Source: Neofusicoccum parvum (lineage: Eukaryota > Ascomycota > Dothideomycetes > Botryosphaeriales > Botryosphaeriaceae). From it: a stretch of DNA of 64,000 nt. The translations under genes were made by a program, and so were the position numbers. Positions 1 to 12,572 of the stretch are shown piece after piece; position 1 is the stretch's first letter; the number at the start of each line of letters is the position of its first letter. Location: NCBI GenBank assembly GCA_020912385.1, contig CP087209.1, forward strand, positions 1,674,001-1,738,000, in the 5' to 3' direction. The notes under the pieces are model-generated. The model did no database searches and had not been told where the DNA came from. It saw only the letters and a program-made list of their open reading frames with translations.

Positions 1-224
1 CATCCGAACGGCGTATCTGCAGTGACGCTCTGACGGGCTGGCAATGCGGGTGCAGGAATGGTGAAGTCATTGATCGCTGGCCGTGGCCCAAGCTTTTCCC
101 ATGCACGAGTCGCGGCCATCGAAAAGTAAGCGGCGCGCTCTCCGCCTGTGCATTCAACTCCAGCCCGTCCACCCCTCCATTCGCAGCCTCTCGCCCTTCC
201 TTTACCTTTCCAAAACACGCGCCA

Positions 225-1354
225 ATGGCTTCCACATTCGCCTGCAGAGCCTGCAAAAGGGCTCTGCAGCAGCACGCTTCCAGCTTAACCCAGGTAAAAG
301 CCCGCATCCACCTCTTCCGCAGCCCTCTCGCACTTTTTCTAACACTGTCCTCCACCCAGGCAACCCGCAGAACCACGCCGTCCATCCTCCACCGTCCCTT
401 CTCCCTCACCGCTCGCGCTGCGCAACAGCAATCCGTCCACCCAGAAGCCTCGACCTCGCCAGCCGCACTTGAGAATAATGACCCGCTGGCCGCGCAGCAG
501 CAGCAGCGGTCGACGCCGGCGAACGCCTACGCAAGCGCGACATCGGGCGCGCCCTCGCACGCGCTCATGAGCAAAGTCATCGCGCAACAGCTGCACAAGC
601 GCGCCAGCGGCACCACCGAGACCTACGTCGCGTACGGCGGCACGGAGATGCTGTTTCGCGAGTGCGCGCGGCAGGCGGACTACCGCGTCGAGAAGAACAA
701 GGAGGGGGACGCGCCCAAGACGGAGAAGGGGGAAGACCTGGGGGTGGGCGAGGGGTGGTGGTATGAGGGTACGTCTTCGCGAGCAATTGGGGCAGAGGGC
801 GCGCGGTTGCTAACGTCGGCGACGCAGTCTTGGGCCTCACGCCGACTTTCAACACCTGGGCGCAGATCACCTTCCTCCACATGTACACTTTGACGACACG
901 CATCAGGCAGTTCCCGGCCGACCACGCGCCCGCGTGGCACCAGCACCTGGTGGATCACTTTTTCTACGAGGCGGAGAACCGGATGGTCATATACCACAAC
1001 ATGCAGGCGCGAGGCATCCGCAACAAGTACCTGCATGATCTGTTCATTCAATGGCGCGGCGTCATGGCCGCGTACGACGAGGGGTTGGTGAAGGGCGATG
1101 CAGTGCTGGCGACGGCGCTGTGGAGGAATATCTGGAAGGCCGAGGAGATCAACCCGACCGGGCTGGCTACTGTTGTGAGCTACTTGAGGAGGGAGGTGCA
1201 GAGGCTGGAGCAAATAAGTGACGAGCAGATCACTGGAGGCGAGGTGCGGTTTGCAGGAGTGGAGCAAGAGGAGGAAGTTGTGGCACAAGAGAGCCCGCGG
1301 CTGGAGCAGCCATTTGCGGCTGAGGAGCTAACTAAGGAGGAGGTCAAGAATTGA
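225..1354 (+). CDS. CBP3: CBP3-type ubiquinol-cytochrome c chaperone, mitochondrial
   Basis: Assembly factor for respiratory complex III; in yeast, CBP3 acts with CBP6 at the mitochondrial ribosome to receive newly made cytochrome b. Two exons, 225-768 and 828-1354, joined across a 59-nt intron (gtacgt donor, gctaac branch, gacgcag acceptor), give 356 residues. The first ~55 residues are rich in Arg, Ser and Ala and nearly free of acids, as in a mitochondrial presequence. The family core follows the intron: a TFNTWAQITFLHMY segment, HLVDHFFYEAENRM, and the strongly conserved LFIQWRGVMAAYDEGLVKGD block. The final ~50 residues are acidic and look family-variable. Length and domain order fit fungal CBP3 proteins. 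The next gene starts 620 bp downstream on the same strand. The family call is secure; the start is the first ATG that gives a presequence. Confidence 0.93.
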
Positions 1355-1974
1355 TGGAGGCTGCATCACGGCGCAAATGGGTTGGGTTTCTTTTGGATCT
1401 GATGCACAGACGGAAGGGTTCCTGTAAAACATCTCATGTATTACTTGCATATCAAGGCACGGGCGCCAGTGCAATGTACGGGTAGCAAGGGAGCTGGTCA
1501 AACATGCCAAGCTTCTCTCCCTAAACCAAACGGCGCAAGGATGGATACTTCGACTCTAAATAGCAACTAGAAGAGCTCCCAAGAACTCACAATATCACCC
1601 TGTGGATCTCGAGTGGGTCCAGCCAGCACCGGATAGCAGCGGCCGTATGCTGCATAAGACAAAACACGAGCATTGACAATGAGGGCACCAAACAGGACAA
1701 AACTGCGCGACGGAGAGTTGAGTCTGTCCGAGAGCCGACGGTGCACGGATGGGGAAGGGGTTCGCAGGTGCGCCGAGCCGAGGCGGCGCGCGCCCAGACG
1801 GGCAAGCTCGCGACTTTCACATTCACGCCGCATCCCGCCCCCAAGCGCTGGATCCACAGCCTCGGGCGGGGCCAAGCTCGCAAGTCTCCTCAAATACCAC
1901 AAATCTCCCAAACTCCGACGGCCGCGCGGCTCCCGTACACTCTCCCACTGTCTCCCACTCTGCTACACGCCGCC
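1355..1974. other. intergenic, CBP3 3' end and HFD1 promoter
   Basis: No coding potential supported. The right half is GC-rich and ends in a C/T-rich stretch just before the next ATG, typical of a fungal core promoter and 5' leader. No repeat or RNA gene was seen. Confidence 0.5.
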
Positions 1975-3861
1975 ATGTCGAAGCTTCCGGAGCTGCAGTA
2001 CTCGCCCATCGAGGCCATCCCCGCAACCGTCAACCTTCTCCGCACCACCTTCAACACCCACAAAACCCGCAATGTCGAGTTCCGCTTGAAGCAGCTGCGC
2101 AAGCTGTACTGGGGGTAACTACGCGCTTCCACCCCGCCGCCTCCGCGCATCATCGCTGACGCGCGTGCACGCGACAGACTGAAGGACAATGAGCAGCTCA
2201 TCCTTGAGGCCTGCAAGAGCGACCTCAACAAATCGTCTTTCGAGACGTACTTGGCCGAATACGGCTGGGTCCTAAACGACATTATCTTCGTGCAGAACAA
2301 CCTGGAGAAGTGGGTCAAGGACGAGACGGCGCCGGACATTCCGCTCGCGAACAAGCTCCTGGCTCCGCATATCAGGAAGGAGCCATTGGGCACGGTTTTG
2401 GTCATTGGGTGAGAGCTGTGCCGCCCAATTGTCGCTGTGGCGACTCGCTGACACTTCTGCCACAGCGCCTACAACTTCCCCATCCAGCTCACCCTCGGCC
2501 CCGTTATTGGCGCCATCGCCGCCGGCTGCACCGTCGTCATCAAGCCCAGCGAGAATGCCCCCGCCGCCGCTGCCGTCATGGAGAAGGTCGTCCGCGAGTC
2601 CCTCGACTCGACCGCCTACGCCGTCGTCCAAGGAGCCGTTCCCGAGACCACCGCCCTTCTCGACCAGAAGTGGGACAAAATCTTCTACACTGGTGGCGTG
2701 GGTGTTGGTACCATCATCGCGAAGAAGGCGGCAGAGACACTTACTCCCGTGACATTGGAGCTGGGCGGCAAAAACCCGGCCATCGTGACCAAGAACGCAG
2801 ACCCGAGGCTGGCGGCGCGCAGGCTGCTTTGGGCGAAGCTGCACAATGCTGGCCAGGTCTGCGTTAGCCAAAATTACATCATGGTTGACCAGGAAATCTT
2901 GCCGGCCCTGATCGCGGAACTTCGCACGGCCTACGATGAGTTCTTCCCGCAGGGTGCGCAAAAGAGTCCGGATTACAGCCATATCGTGAACGAGAGGGCA
3001 TTCAAGCGGTTGAAGAAGATGCTTGATGAGAGCAATGGCAAGATCCTGATGGGAGGCACCATGGATGAGAGCGACCTGTTTTTCGAGCCGACTGTTGTGC
3101 AGGTCACCGACCAGAACGACAGCTTGATCGCAGAGGAAAGCTTCGGGCCCCTCATTCCTATTCTCCCTGTCAAGGATCTGGATGAGGCTATCAGGATTGC
3201 CAATGAGGTTCACGATACGCCACTCGGTGTCTATCCCTTCGGAAACAAGAAAGAGACCGAGAGGGGTAAGTACGCTATGCTAAATGCACGACGATCTTCT
3301 GACAAGGGCAATTACAGTTCTGAACGAGACCCGATCTGGCGGTGCATCCGTGAACGAGTAAGCCTCATTGCCAAAAAGACCAATTCGTTCTTGCTAACCC
3401 CTATCTTTAGCGGCTTCTTCCACGCCTCCATCCCGACTCTTGCTTTCGGCGGTGTTGGCACTAGCGGACAAGGCGCCTACCGCGGCCGCGCATCCTTCGA
3501 TTCCTTCACCCACCGCCGCTCGGTCACGACTACCCCTGGTTGGATGGAGTCCCTCCTCGCCGTCCGCTACCCGCCCTACACGGCCAAGAAGGCGAAGCAG
3601 TACCAGCAGATGAGCGAGCTCAAGCCCAACTTCGACAGGAACGGTAACGCGAAGAGCAATTGGCTACTCACTCTCATCGGGCTGGGCGCGAAAGGTAAGA
3701 GCGGTGGGCTCGTGAGGTGGCTAGTTGTACTTGTTGGTAAGTGATCTTTGACTGATTCGTGTGGTCTTCTACAGGTTGATTAGGGTCCTGGCTGACACCT
3801 GCATTTCTTGCGCGCAGTGGCGTTCGGCATCAAGCAGTACCGCGAGAGGTCGTTGTTGTAG
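1975..3861 (+). CDS. HFD1: Fatty aldehyde dehydrogenase, membrane-anchored ALDH class 3
   Basis: Oxidises long-chain fatty aldehydes to fatty acids with NAD(P)+; yeast HFD1 also serves the 4-hydroxybenzoate branch of coenzyme Q synthesis. Six exons (1975-2114, 2178-2408, 2466-3265, 3318-3357, 3411-3736, 3818-3861) give 526 residues. Visible signatures are GAYNFPIQLTLGPVIGAIAA, the KPSE cofactor motif, LELGGKNPAIV with the general-base Glu, and the catalytic Cys in NAGQVCVSQNY. After the SGGASVND block split by introns 3 and 4 come GVGTSG and AYRG. The C-terminus holds a hydrophobic stretch (VRWLVVLV, then VAFGI across the last intron) ending in a basic tail, as expected for a tail-anchored fatty aldehyde dehydrogenase of ER, lipid droplet or mitochondrial outer membrane. 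If the last intron were retained, the protein would stop at 3744 with a shorter anchor, so splicing there could change membrane attachment. Confidence 0.94.
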
Positions 3862-6604
3862 TCTAATAGGAGGATGGATTCTGGTGGAATGAACACTCTC
3901 TGGAACATATTTCTTTTGTTGGTATTGTCGTTGCGATATCCCTATTGCGATGTTGAACCGGTAAGTAAGGATTGTGTGTTGATTGAGGAAAAGTGGCTTG
4001 CAATGCTGGGTTGTATACTTTACCTAGCAAATTTTACTCTTCCCGAACATCCTTTTTGGCAACTGCAAAGCGATGAGGCATACTCGGATAATGCAAAGGA
4101 ATCATGGCCTTTTGACAAGACTGTTGCTTCTGCCTGTGATTACGCCTAGCCATGAGAGGTTGAAGCATTCGTCTGGGCGCAAAGTCGTTGAGGGTTTTGG
4201 CAACGACATCCGAATAAACGCCCCAAATTTTAGGTAGTGGCAAATTTCGAAGCCGTCCTCGCCATAGCCGTCAGCTGCGGCATCTCAGGGTTTGGTCATG
4301 GGTCTCTTCTTCCACTGAGTTTCTGAAGCTCCCCGTCAGACATTTCTGCATCTGACCATACACGAGAATCGCAGCAGAGAAGCTCCATGTACTTGTGGAG
4401 CGTATGAAACCCTCGCCTCACCTCTACTCCATGCTGGAAATGTATTGAGGATTGTGATAGAGTCCCGGAGCAAGGCCGCAAGCCGCAGTATTTTCGAGGA
4501 TGCACCGTAATTCCTCGGTGCATACTTGCTGGATCCGGGATCGAGGCCATTTCACTCGTGAGCCTGAGTAAGCTTTGTAGTCGGCATCGAGATCTGATCC
4601 TTGGTTTTGTTGAGCCTCCTCTTCCCGGTTCTGCGGCATGCAAAATGTAGCAGACCCGGTACCCCGCTCGGACCTTCCTATTGTTGCTCACGGTATCCTC
4701 TTCCGCATACCCGCAGCTGACAGCATCTGGTTGGATCGTCCAGTTGCCATGGTCTCCCTCACCATTGAATCTCACGTGATCCGCTTTCGTCGTCATGCGC
4801 ACATGCCAGAGTATACACTTCATGTGCTGTGAAGAGCCTCTCAATCACGAGGCGTAAATTTCCACTATGCGTGTGTCTGAGCGTTGCGTCTATGCAGAGC
4901 GGTTTGGCGGTCTTAAATTTGGAGGGAACTCCCCAGAACACACACTTCCATCTTCACAGATGGCTTTTTTATCTCATCGAAAACTTCACACATAGGTCAT
5001 ACTATTATTCGCTTTAGGTTTATTTCGTAGGCACGTGCATACCTCACTCCAGCTGTGGAGTGGGTGTTCACTCAGCCAAACTTACAGAACCAGTTTCCAA
5101 CAAGCCAGACAGCCGATGAGCAACACCAACACTTTTAGCTAATGATAATCGACATCACATCCTCGTGAGGGTTCAATTGCTATGACTTTACACTGCAAGA
5201 AGTTTTCGGAAAGTGTGGCGAATACCTAGTGGTCCACATAAGAGTGGAGAGGTAGATGGTCATTACTTGTGTGGAAGCGACTGTGGACGATTATTCTCAA
5301 CAAAGCTATTCATTGTGGTCTCTGATTACATCCATCGGCTTCGTATTATGGCTGGAATGGTACGTTAGATCACATGAGCGCGTGGAATTCTCAGGACACC
5401 AGGCATTCTATCATATGTCTAGATTCGGAATGCTTTAGCCATATCTTAATGCCAGGACTGCTTCAAATAATTTATGGACCGTGCAAGCCCCACAGCTTCC
5501 GCAGGTTAGGCAAAATGCACTGTATTTTCCGCTTTTGGACTCCTGTCTTCACTGTGATACCTCCGAGACTCTTATCTTCTTTGACGAATACGGAGCTCTC
5601 TCTTCAGATACACGGTTATGGCTAGCAAGTAGTGTCCTGAATGTCGTCCTTCTTCATCCTTTGATAATGAAGTACATCGTTTCAGCTTGCTATAAATATA
5701 CGCTACGAAGCGTGGAGTACCTTTTGCATGCTCACTCCACCTAGCCAATCTATTATTCATGAAAACAAGCAGACACAAAGTGACAATCTGTCTTAAGTTT
5801 CAACCATCAAACTATTTTATCAATTTACATAAAGCTACAATATACCAGCTGCGAAAGAAGGGGAAATGTTTTAAGAAATGTAGGAACGAAAGACACATTT
5901 ATCCCCACGTGAACGTGACAAGCTGTTTAGGCGTGTGGAGAATCGAAGCATGCTTCCGGATGACCTTGGAATGAAACCCGAGGCACGATTCCACCTGAAC
6001 GAGTGCTTCAACTCGCTTCGTAGCCCTCCAGATCCTGGGCGGGCAAAATTGCCGCGCATAGCCTTGGAAGCTGTGCAAAGAGGTTGTGTCATGAACTCAG
6101 GTGGGAGTATCCCTAATGGAGAAGGGGGGAGCAGCTTCAACCCCAGAAACCAAAAAAGTCACCAATCACAATCAAAGAGCACCAAAAGCTTGAAAAGCAA
6201 ACCGATTATAGGTACCTGAAAGTACGTACGAGCCGAGGTATATCAACAAACGATAACAAACCACAAAAATGAGGTGCGAAGAAAGATGCTACAGTGGTGT
6301 TCGCACGCAATCCGCAAAACGATGGGCTACGAACCAAGAAATGCAAAAGACCTCCCGTCCGCCAAAAAAGTCCAGTCCATCAACCCTGCTACCGTTCCCA
6401 TTAAAACCCGGAGGAAATTCCACGCCGCCCTTCGTCATCCCAAAGTAAACAGCAACTTGGTTGCTTTCACATAATACCTCTCTGGCAATCTTGAATCGCT
6501 TCAACGATTGGCAGTTTCTGTTTTCCTGGTTTTCCTCTCCCACGTCGTCAGGCTGCATCATTTTTCGTGCCTGCGGATAACTCTAAGCCAATTTGTGGAG
6601 CTGT
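3862..6604. other. long AT-rich gene-poor interval
   Basis: About 2.7 kb between convergent genes without a supportable reading frame. The part from roughly 4850 to 5900 is clearly more AT-rich than its surroundings. It contains a perfect 7-bp hairpin (arms 5045-5051 and 5056-5062) and a second inverted repeat of nearly the same heptamer (5712-5718 and 5734-5740). No transposase or reverse-transcriptase motif could be read in any frame. It may be decayed repeat sequence, but nothing proves that. The last few hundred bases may contain the 3' UTR of the minus-strand gene to the right. Confidence 0.45.
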
Positions 6605-9025
6605 TTACTCCTTGTGACCACCGCCAGTGAACTTCTCCTTTAGCTTGCCCCAGAAGCTACGCCTCTTGGCCTTCTTGTCGGAGCCAGTGGAGGCAGGCGT
6701 GTCAGGCGTGGCCTTGTCGCCCTTGTCCGACTTGGCCGGGGTGGCCGGCGGCTTCTGTTCGCTGTCCGTACCAGAAGTTGCGGGTGCAGTGGTGGTCTCG
6801 GCGCCGGTGGTAACAGTAGGCTCGGTCTGCTCCGTGGTAGTCGGAGGAGCAGGCTCGGTGTTGGGGCTGACATCGCTGCTCGACGCCGCCTGGGCAGGCT
6901 TGTCTGCAGGAGCATTCAGACCGTCAGTGGGCTCGTCAGGCTTCGCGTCAGTAGACGGAGGCACGCTCAGAGCGGTGGCAGGAACCTCGGGCTCGCTGGA
7001 TGACTTGAGAGGCTCCTCGGGAGACAGGGCCTTGGGGCTGATGTCAGTTTCAGTCGTGGGAGCGGGGGCCGTGGCCGACAGGGCAGCGGCCTCGGTCGGT
7101 GCGACATCGGCAATCTCATCGGTGGGCTTGACCTCCTTCTTCAGTTCATCCTCAACAGCGAACTTCTGCTGGACCGCCTCAGGGTTGGTGGCAGCCTCAG
7201 GGCTGGCATCCGCCTTCGCGATCGACTCCTTGACAACATCCGGAACGACGCTGGTCGAGGCGGTACCGTTGGCGTCGCTCTCGTGGACCTTTTGGAGAAG
7301 CTCCTCCTCAACTGCAGCCTTGTCGGTGACGGCCTCAGGGTTCGCAGCAGCCTCGGGGCTCTCATGAGACTTCTCGATAGAGCTGAAGACGGCTGCAGGG
7401 ATGTCCTTCTCCTCGGCAGTCTGACCGGTAGCATTCGACTCGGGAACCTTGCTCAGCAGCTCCTTCTCGACCTCACTCTTCTCAGCCACAGCCTCGGCAT
7501 TTGCAGCGGCTTCGGGGCTCGCGTGAGCCTCCTTGATGGAATCGGAGACGACCTCGGGCACATCCTTGGCGGCCTCAGACTCAGTCGTAGCATTGTTCGC
7601 AAGCTCCTTCAAGTCGCTGGTGGGGGAAGCAGTGGAAGTGGCAGCGCCGACGGCTTCCGAGGCCTTGTCACTAGCAACGTAGACAGCGCCGGCGGCAGCG
7701 GCACCGGCGGCAGCAAGTCCACCGGCGACAGCGCCAGCGACATTGCCAACAGTGGAGCTCTCAGAAGTAGCCGGCTGCTCAGGAACTTTTTCCAAGAGCT
7801 CTTCCTCCACCTCAGCCTTCTCCTCGACGGCAGTCGGGTTGGCGGAGGCCTCGGGGGCAGCGCCGGCCTCTTGCTGGCTTTCCGAAACAACCTCCGGGAC
7901 CCCGCGTGGCTCCTTGGGGACCTGGGCAGCGAGGGCAGCGGTGGTGCTCTCGGGGTGTGCAGACTGGACGGTCACACCAGGATCGGCGTCCTTGGCGCTG
8001 GGACCAGATCCGATGGGCAGGCTGGACTCGGGAATGGTGGTAGAGGTGATTCCGGGGATGTCGAACATGCTCGCGTCACGCTCCTTCTCAGGAGTGACGA
8101 CGGGGCCAAGCTGCGGCGGTAGCGACTCGCCCTTCTCGTACGACTCCTTATCCAGCGTGACATTGCTGTGGATGTTGTTCGCAGAGATGGACTCAGGCTC
8201 GGGGACCTTCTCGCCAGGCGCCAGCGAGATGGGGTTGCCGGCAGTGCTGGTGGCGGGCAGCGGGCTCACGCCGAAGGCCTGCTCCTTCTCCTCGTCCTGG
8301 GCCTTGAGCTCCTCGTCGTCCTTGACGGTCGACTCGACGGTGTTGGAGTGGATTGTGCTCGGGTCGGGGACCTTCTCGCCGGGGGCAAGCTTTATGGGGT
8401 TCGCATCGCCATTGGAGGCGGGGATGGGGTTGACGAGGAACTGCTGGAGCTCGTTGGCGGGGGTCTCAATGAAGGCGCCAGGCACGTCCTCGGCCCTCGG
8501 GGTCTCCTTGGGCTGTTCGCCGGCAAGCTGGGCGGTGGTGGATTCGGGGGCGGCGGAAGACATGATGTGTGCGGATGGGGGGGAGCGGATGTCGGAGGGG
8601 AGGAGGACGTTGTTGTAGATGCCGTGGCCGTCGTCTTCCTGAGGGGACTGTGTGCTGGTGGTCCAATTGCCGTCGACGACAAACTGTGGGGGGAGCGGTA
8701 AGCGGTGTGTGCGTTGACCAGGTGACGAAATCCGGTTTGCAGGCGGCGGGGATTGGGGATTTGCTGCGCGCACGGCGCGGTGAGACTCGGGCGCACCGGT
8801 GGGGACCTCACCTTATACAGGACCTTTTCGTCATTCTGCGGCAGCTGCACCGTCTTCTCGAACGCGCCGTCCTTGGGGTCCAGGCGGACGGTCTTGGCCC
8901 AGTCGTCAAAGGTGCCGGTGACATAGACCTCGCTGGCCGGATGCTCCCTAGAAATGCGATCAGCAGCGGGCACGCGCGGGAAACGAGGCCAATCTCGCGT
9001 ACCACCTGAACGTGAAGGAGCCCAT
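6605..9025 (-). CDS. AMPK-type glycogen-binding domain protein, CRP1/MDG1-like
   Basis: Three exons (9025-9003, 8947-8812, 8683-6605) give 745 residues. The first two encode an N-terminal CBM48/AMPK1 early-set domain that begins MGSFTFRWEHPASEVYVTGT and runs through FDDWAKTVRL to about residue 80. This arrangement is found in the yeast cruciform-DNA-binding protein CRP1 and its paralogue MDG1, which acts in pheromone signalling. The remainder looks disordered. It has two copies of an NPIxLAPGEKVPxP module and four or five copies of a ~40-residue module built on VPEVVxxSxxEAxxSPEAAANPEAVxxK, an acidic coil and a KVPES-like end. An Ala/Gly-rich hydrophobic patch sits between repeats near the middle. 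The C-terminus is basic (KKAKRRSFWGKLKEKF) and could bind membrane or nucleic acid. Starting at the internal ATG of the third exon would lose the whole conserved domain, so the split start at 9025 is preferred. Confidence 0.88.
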
Positions 9026-10971
9026 TGTGGGCAGGGCGCGGCGGGCGGAGTCGGCGCGGCGGGCGGCGGGTGGGATTCGCTGAGCTGGCTGTCGCGAGGC
9101 GGCAAGATTGACGGTCAATTGCAGCGTTGCCAGGCTGTCGGCGCAGTGGGCGTCGTGCTGAATCGTGCGGCGGTTCGTCGTGGCAGCCGCTAGCTCTGAA
9201 TGCGCGGGCGCGTGCGTGTCAATCCGATGAGCTTGGCGCGCGTGGCCTCGGGGTGCGCGGGTGTCAGAGGCAGCAGCGCGGCGAGACACAGCTGCTGAGG
9301 TGGAGGAGAGCGGAGGGCGACTGGGCGACTGGCGACTGAGCGACTGCGCCGGATGACGCAGAGGGTCGCAGGTCAAGACGGCCGCTGATTGAGCTCGCTC
9401 CCCAGCCTCTTCCCAGCCCGTCCCAACACCACCAGGGCCGCCCCTCCGCCCACTGCCTATCGCGTCAGACGCGCCCGGTCTCACATGCTGCTGCGCGACG
9501 CTCTTATCAGCGGCGCGCCTGTGGGACTCAGGCCGGCCTGTCTCCACGCAAACTGCATGAACACCCACGGTACCACCGCCCGATCTGCGCCCGCCGTCAT
9601 CTGACTGCACGTCAAACACGTTGCTGTCTCTGCTCCACCGCGCCTCCAACGCGCCCAGAGAGCCCCATCTGCCGTCCAGCCCGCCGCCCTCGCCTAGCAA
9701 AGGCATTTGCGCGCGCAATTGGAGCGCTCGTCCGAGCACAATTGGCCGGAGCATTGCGAGCCAAAGCTTTGGGCTGTTTCCCTCACGCTCGCGCGCCGCC
9801 TGCATCCGTGCTCGTGGCGTTGCGGCGGCGCAGCGGCTCCAACACCCTCCCCAGTCCTCGTCCGGATCCTGCTGACTCCGGTCACCAGAATAGCAGCAAT
9901 TGCGTCTGTTCTACTCACTCCAAGTCCATCCGCGAACTGCTGTGCCGTGCAGCAGTTGGCTTTGGCTCCTCAATTGGCTCCACGGACCCAGCGGACTTGT
10001 CTCCTTCAGTGCCATGCCAAATCCATGTGAGCAGCAGCCGCCGCCGCCAGGCCATCTCTTTGGTCCGGCTACAGCTACTTTCTGCATGTGCAAGTCCAAT
10101 TGAGCATGCCCGCCGGCGTCCAGAAGCACTGCGTGCAGGTGCAATTTCAGTCAAGTGATTCAGCCTAATCTCTACCCTGGACCGTCGTTTCCAGCGGCCC
10201 GCGCCGCTTGACGTGTTTCTTGTACGATGTACCGATCCCAGCCATGGTGTTTCAAGAAGGAGCTGGGATGCCCTGGGCTGATCTTGGGCGTTTGTGGTCC
10301 AACGGTGACCAGAAGAGCCCCACAGTCGCTTCGCCCCCAGCTACCTGCCGCTGCTGCTCTCTCGTACCTGCAGCCCAGACCAAACCACGTGCAGCCTCCA
10401 ACACGTTTGCCAGCCTTGCAGCTGAATATAGACCGCCCACTGGCATGTGCAAGTCTAGTCTGCGCCTCCCATACTATGAAGAAAGCGCCAACAAATGTGT
10501 CATTCGACTTGTCTGGACACGGCCCAGCACCGAGGTGGTGGCATAAAAGCAGCTTTGCTGTCCTTTTCGACGGCACAACCAACTCGTTTGCCACATCCTA
10601 CAGCTTAACCCCCTGCACATTGAAGGAATCCCAAGTGTTTCACATTTTCATCGGCTTTACTACTACCGTTTCCCGGCGGTGGCAATGCTCTGATGCCTGC
10701 GGAGATATAAGCAACGCATTTTTCTCTGTCTACCTGTCCAGAATCCAATGCATCAGTGCACTTCATCCCTGGCGAGGAATCTATTTTTGTTAATTGCCCT
10801 ACTACTTGTCCTCTCTTCACCGATCGCTGGAACTCCATCAGATCCTCTCAAGGTTCCACAAAACCTTGCTGCGACCCTTGAAGCACGCCGCAGAGTCCGC
10901 AGTAGCCAGAGGAACCGCGACTCTGGTATCGAAAGGAACGGTCCTTCAGTTGAGAAGCTCAATCAATTCTC
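9026..10971. other. GC-rich divergent intergenic region
   Basis: About 1.9 kb upstream of both the CRP1-like gene and the orphan gene at 10972. Many frames are open here because the DNA is GC-rich, but none shows a recognisable domain or a consistent splice pattern. One 91-codon frame from 10748 with a signal-peptide-like N-terminus overlaps the next gene and is treated as unproven. Confidence 0.4.
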
Positions 10972-11780
10972 ATGGCAGCAAGTCAGCGTTCCTGGGAGGA
11001 AGCCCGTAGGGCGGAAGACATGATCGGTGCGGAGATGGACGACGACATCGTTGCATCAACCGTCAGAGGAGACGTCAGAGGTATGTTAAAATCCGCGGCC
11101 TCCACACACGCTTGTACATGCGAATGCACAGCATAGTACCCCAAATTTTATGCCAACTCATTCCCAGTCCCACCACCAGCTCTGACCCGGGCATACATCC
11201 CTGCTTGTCTTCCACTGTAACCCACACCGTGACCGCACCTATTGCTCTCGTGCTACGACACTAACTTACATTTGTTGCAGGCACGCGCTACCCACATATC
11301 TTGAACCACATCAGCACCTACACCATCCCATCCATAGACGAGGTCCTAAATCTTTACCACGAGTACTCGTCGCCATGCGAACCCCTCTCAGATCTGGAGC
11401 AGACCTATCTCAAGAATTCCAAATCAGGCGTATACCTCGGGGAAGAGTCCACGCATGAGCAAGATTGCGGCGCGATCGCCGCCTCCATATCCCACGCCTA
11501 TGCAGGTGCAGATGTCCCCCAGGCGGCCGGTCCAGGATGGCAGGTTTATAACATCCGCTATGCGTATCCTTCAGGGCTGTCGGCAGACTCGTCTTCGAAT
11601 GGCCCTGCTCCAAAATCGACGGGCACTACTTCGGTCACGCAGACTGTTTACCGTCGTGACTCCTGGGAGTCAACGTCTTCGATGTCGGATGGTGATGACG
11701 CCGTGTATCTGTCCACTATTCCAGAGGAGCCAGAGCTTGAAGCGGATACCGAAGATTTCGCAGATGCCCGTAAGAGCTAG
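10972..11780 (+). CDS. Orphan acidic hypothetical protein
   Basis: Two exons, 10972-11080 and 11281-11780, joined by a 200-nt intron with a gtatgt donor, a ctaactt branch and a ttgttgcag acceptor, encode 202 residues. I do not recognise the family. The N-terminus is charged and alpha-helical in appearance (MAASQRSWEEARRAEDM). The central part has an Ile/Tyr-rich stretch (IPSIDEVLNLYHEY) and the C-terminal third is Ser-rich, then strongly acidic (EEPELEADTEDFADA). There is no signal peptide or membrane segment. The intron is long for this window, and a further exon upstream cannot be excluded. It lies just before a pair of HET genes on the same strand; whether that is meaningful is unknown. 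Confidence 0.55.
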
Positions 11781-12572
11781 AGAAAAGAAGGATGGAAAGA
11801 ACACATTTGGGTCTCGCGCTTGAGGCGTGCGGGTTTTTTTAACATTATATCGTGTCCATCTCACATGAGAGGACGGCGCTTGGTGTCTGGCTAATACCAA
11901 GGACATTGTCGCATGCTTCCGCGCTGATGCTTTTGAGCAGGACACTCGTTCGCTTCTTGATAAATGCTTTGTCTTCCAAACCTTTCTTTTCGTAGTTAAT
12001 CCTTCGTTGGCTCCTCCGCATATAGAATCCAGGGCAACCTGATCGCAGTACAAAATTTCCATCCACCCGGGCATCAAGCACGTGCATTGAGGTCGTTTTG
12101 GTGAGTAATCGGCGAGCTCGATGTAAGAGAGAAGGCTCAATTCTATGACGTACGAGCCTCGAGCTCACGTGCTCTTTCCCTGATTTCCCGGCCGCTGCCT
12201 CGTCCCTTCCGTTCCACAACACTCCAATGCCTTCGTGCGGACGATAAAGCATCTCCACCGCAACTTTGAAAGGTGCATTTCATCTGGAGAGCAAGCATTT
12301 CTCAAAAAGGACTTGCAGCAGAAGACCGGCGCCACAAGCGTACATTCCAGGGTGTCCGCAGCCAAGCCGCAGGCGACGGTCGCAGTATCGAGCCCCTCGC
12401 AGCCAGCTGTCCCAAGGTGGACGCTTAGAGCGTGAGCTCTGGGCCCACTCTGGCAGATGTCCATAATTCTTTTTCTTCCCCTAATGGCTAGATCAAGCTA
12501 TCTGTGAGGCGGAGCTGCTCAGCCTCACACCAGGTGCTAGATTAAGAACGCCTACGGCCCCCAACCACTCGC
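11781..12572. other. intergenic
   Basis: About 0.8 kb containing the 3' end of the orphan gene and the promoter of the first HET gene. No supported gene or repeat was seen. Confidence 0.45.

Noticed and set aside
7283..8618. Long plus-strand frames opposite the CRP1-like gene
   Set aside because: Antisense shadows of the repetitive coding sequence.
10748..11023. 91-codon frame with signal-peptide-like start
   Set aside because: Overlaps a better spliced model and lacks recognised homology; kept only as a finding.
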